From assembly GCA_965178125.1 (NCBI GenBank), contig OZ237739.1, forward strand, positions 372,001 through 436,000: DNA of 64,000 nt. Reading direction: 5' to 3'. Positions 62,701-64,000 of this stretch are shown one piece after another. This stretch comes from Bilabrum cf. latius. Its lineage: Eukaryota > Bigyra: Bicosoecida > Bigyra > Bicosoecida. Numbering within the stretch: the stretch's first letter is position 1; every line of letters starts with the position of its first letter. The notes below the pieces were generated by a model that saw only the letters and a list, made by a program, of their open reading frames with translations, made no database searches and was not told the origin of the DNA. Both the position numbers and the translations under genes were made by a program.

Positions 62701-64000
62701 CATCAGCACATCTGCCTCCGCTGCCACGCTCGCGTTGCGGGAGTCGCCCACATCGGGGTGCGACCACCACCGGGCAGACAGGCTCGCGTTCACGCTGCCG
62801 CCAAGGTCGATGCTCGGCAGAAGCTCCACCTCCACCACCACCGACAACGAGTCGCCCACGTCCAGCCGAGGCCACACGATCACCGCGCCTGCAAGGCTGT
62901 CCGCAGACACCCCGGATGCCGACGCAGATGCCGTGTCCGCTCCCGCGCGACGAGACCCGCCCTCGCTCCACGCCGGCTGCACCACGCCGTTCACCCACAC
63001 GCCAGACACCACGTACCTGCCGTCCAGCAGCGTCGAGTCCAGCAGCGTCACGTTGAACACAGACGCGGCCGATCCGCCCGCATGCCCCACCGTCATGGTG
63101 AAGTTCAGCTTGTCGCCGCCGTCCGTGTCCGTGAAGGCCACGGGGCTCACGCCGGGCGCTGCCAAAGACCCCTCCGATACCGTCAGCGTCACCACGCGAG
63201 ACACGGCCTCGCCGCCGCTCAGGTCAGACCCAGACACAGACGCCGTCGCATCCACGCCCACGCCGCCCTGCGCCGCCGCCGTGTTGCGGACCACGCCGCG
63301 CAGCACGATCTCCACGCCCTCCACAGTCAGCCCGTTGTCCGTGCCGGCGTTCGTCACGTCGCCCAGCTGCACCGTCGCCGTGCCGGCCGCCCCGTCCACG
63401 CTCCAGTGGGACGAGTTCAGGCCGCTCAGCGCGCCCGATCCGCCCGCAAGCGACGACGTCACGTTCGACCCGGACCCTGCCGTGGCTCGCACTGACACCA
63501 CCTCCAGCAGCTCCAGCACGTCCGCTCGAGACAGGCTCACGCTCACCCACGACCCCACCAGAGTGCCTTCCGCAAGCTACAGCACCGCCGTCAGCTCCAC
63601 CACCTGCCCCACCGCCACGCGCCCGGGACCCGCCACACTAGGATCCTCCACGCTCGCGTTCCACACCAATCCAGGACCAGGCACTGACACGGCCGTCGAC
63701 TCAGGCGCCTCGGAGCTCTCGTTCCGGCTCACCCCGTACGAGCTGCCCACCACCGGGTGCGAGCTCCACTCCACCCGCACGTCCGTTGGCACCGTCGTGC
63801 CAGATGCAGCCGCGTCCGTCAGACGCACGCGGTACACCAGCACAGAGCTGCTCACCACAGACTCCAACACGGCCCACTCGCCGCTCGTGCTGTGCCCGAT
63901 CACCGACCCGCTCGTCTCGCGGCTGTACCGCTCCGTCCCGTCCACCACCACAGACTCCACCACGTACGACGGGCCCGGCAGTGACGCGTCCACCAGCCGC
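47776..64000 (-). CDS. Giant surface protein B (partial, 5' end outside window): paralogue of protein A
   Basis: A single minus-strand frame, broken only by TAG, enters at the right edge and ends at TGA 47776-47778: at least 5,408 codons. I located about 24 in-frame TAGs (for example 63577, 60634, 57691, 56884, 54847, 52561, 51139, 49054, 48943, 48223) and no TAA. Order from the N-terminal side: three-module repeat array, diverged DUF11-like modules (57400-51100), two EGF-like modules (CNGNGRC, CECDAGWTGDSC), two TSP1 modules (WTSWSTCTEECNGG, WTEYGDCSESCGGG), about nine transmembrane segments, and a Ser/Pro/Asp/Glu-rich tail. Membrane parts match gene A closely: PVPMLVIFLQIWTCNFPFG versus PVPMLIIFMQIWTCGFPFG. 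It probably is a plasma-membrane adhesin or receptor-like protein with the tail inside. No intron is seen in the 16.2 kb visible. The start codon and signal peptide are outside the window. Confidence 0.9.
48390..50080 (-). other. Membrane module of protein B (about 9 TM segments)
   Basis: Hydrophobic stretches lie near 50075-49995, 49925-49850, 49790-49715, 49200-49085, 49030-48955, 48800-48730, 48710-48640, 48610-48545 and 48460-48390. NWRNWFMM precedes segment 2 as in protein A. The loop between segments 3 and 4 is about 170 residues, much shorter than in protein A, and highly acidic at its end. In-frame TAGs at 49054 and 48943 flank segment 5. Family not recognised. Confidence 0.8.
50195..50775 (-). 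other. EGF-like pair and two TSP1 modules of protein B
   Basis: Two EGF-like Cys patterns lie at about 50775-50560 and two TSP1 modules at about 50545-50195, with the WxxWSxC-type cores WTSWSTC and WTEYGDC. Spacing and order equal those of gene A, so the block was present before the two genes separated. Confidence 0.9.
57418..64000 (-). repeat. Higher-order coding tandem repeat of gene B, unit 2,943 bp (three modules)
   Basis: Unit boundaries can be placed at 57418, 60361 and 63304, with the array continuing past the right edge. In-frame TAG markers are at 57691, 60634 and 63577. Copies differ by a handful of single bases. Each unit is 981 codons, three DUF11-like modules (opening VGDGGDVV, SDVDGGDS, TDTDGGDK) that match, one for one, the three modules of the 2,940-bp unit of gene A. 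Confidence 0.95.

Noticed and set aside
1-64000. Dozens of separate small minus-strand genes, or a decayed pseudogene full of stops
   Set aside because: All pieces share one frame over 39 kb and 16 kb, all breaks are TAG, no frameshifts occur, and domains run straight through the TAGs. Decay would give mixed stops and indels.
1-64000. UAG read as leucine, tyrosine or pyrrolysine
   Set aside because: Conserved Gln positions in Mago nashi and CAG/TAG pairs between modules fit Gln. Pyrrolysine systems are prokaryotic and sparse; the TAGs here occur throughout several unrelated eukaryotic genes.
1-64000. Bacterial or phage origin of the window
   Set aside because: DUF11-like repeats are common in bacteria, but GT-AG introns, Mago nashi, eukaryote-type PUS7 and EGF/TSP1 modules show nuclear DNA.

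Overview
This window is nuclear DNA from a eukaryote that reads the codon TAG as glutamine and ends genes with TGA. The eukaryotic signs are GT-AG introns of 91-185 nt, a Mago nashi gene, a PUS7-type pseudouridine synthase and secreted/membrane proteins with EGF and thrombospondin type 1 modules. With the standard code, most of the window looks like dozens of broken open frames. All minus-strand breaks in the two giant genes fall in one register (lowest plus-strand coordinate = 1 mod 3), and every one I examined is TAG, never TAA or TGA. In the Mago nashi gene two in-frame TAGs lie at glutamines conserved between this family and human MAGOH. The four gene 3' ends in the window are all TGA. I saw no in-frame TAA. 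I cannot name the lineage; a GC-rich protist is the safest reading.

Layout: (1) minus strand, 39956 to beyond position 1: giant gene A, a signal-peptide exon, one intron, then a single exon of at least 39.6 kb. It encodes at least 13,257 residues: a very long ectodomain of DUF11-like beta-sandwich modules, two EGF-like and two TSP1 modules, then about nine transmembrane segments. (2) Plus strand, 40203-43535: secreted GH78 alpha-L-rhamnosidase-like enzyme. (3) Minus strand, 46584-43696: PUS7/TruD pseudouridine synthase, one intron. (4) Plus strand, 46708-47561: Mago nashi, three introns, six in-frame TAG codons. (5) Minus strand, beyond 64000 to 47776: giant gene B, a paralogue of gene A with the same domain order and membrane part.

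The giant genes contain coding tandem repeats. The basic module is about 324 codons. It is arrayed singly (972 bp, about 6.5 copies, 27165-33465) and as three-module higher-order units in gene A (2,940 bp, 11161-25735) and gene B (2,943 bp, 57418-64000). The three-module order is shared between the paralogues, so it probably predates their duplication.

The two giant proteins look like cell-surface adhesin or receptor-like molecules; their function is not known to me. The three genes between them are unrelated housekeeping or secreted-enzyme genes. Intergenic gaps are short (123-246 bp): two divergent pairs probably share promoter regions and two pairs converge. The main discovery candidates are the UAG=Gln code, the pair of giant repeat proteins, and their unrecognised nine-segment membrane module.
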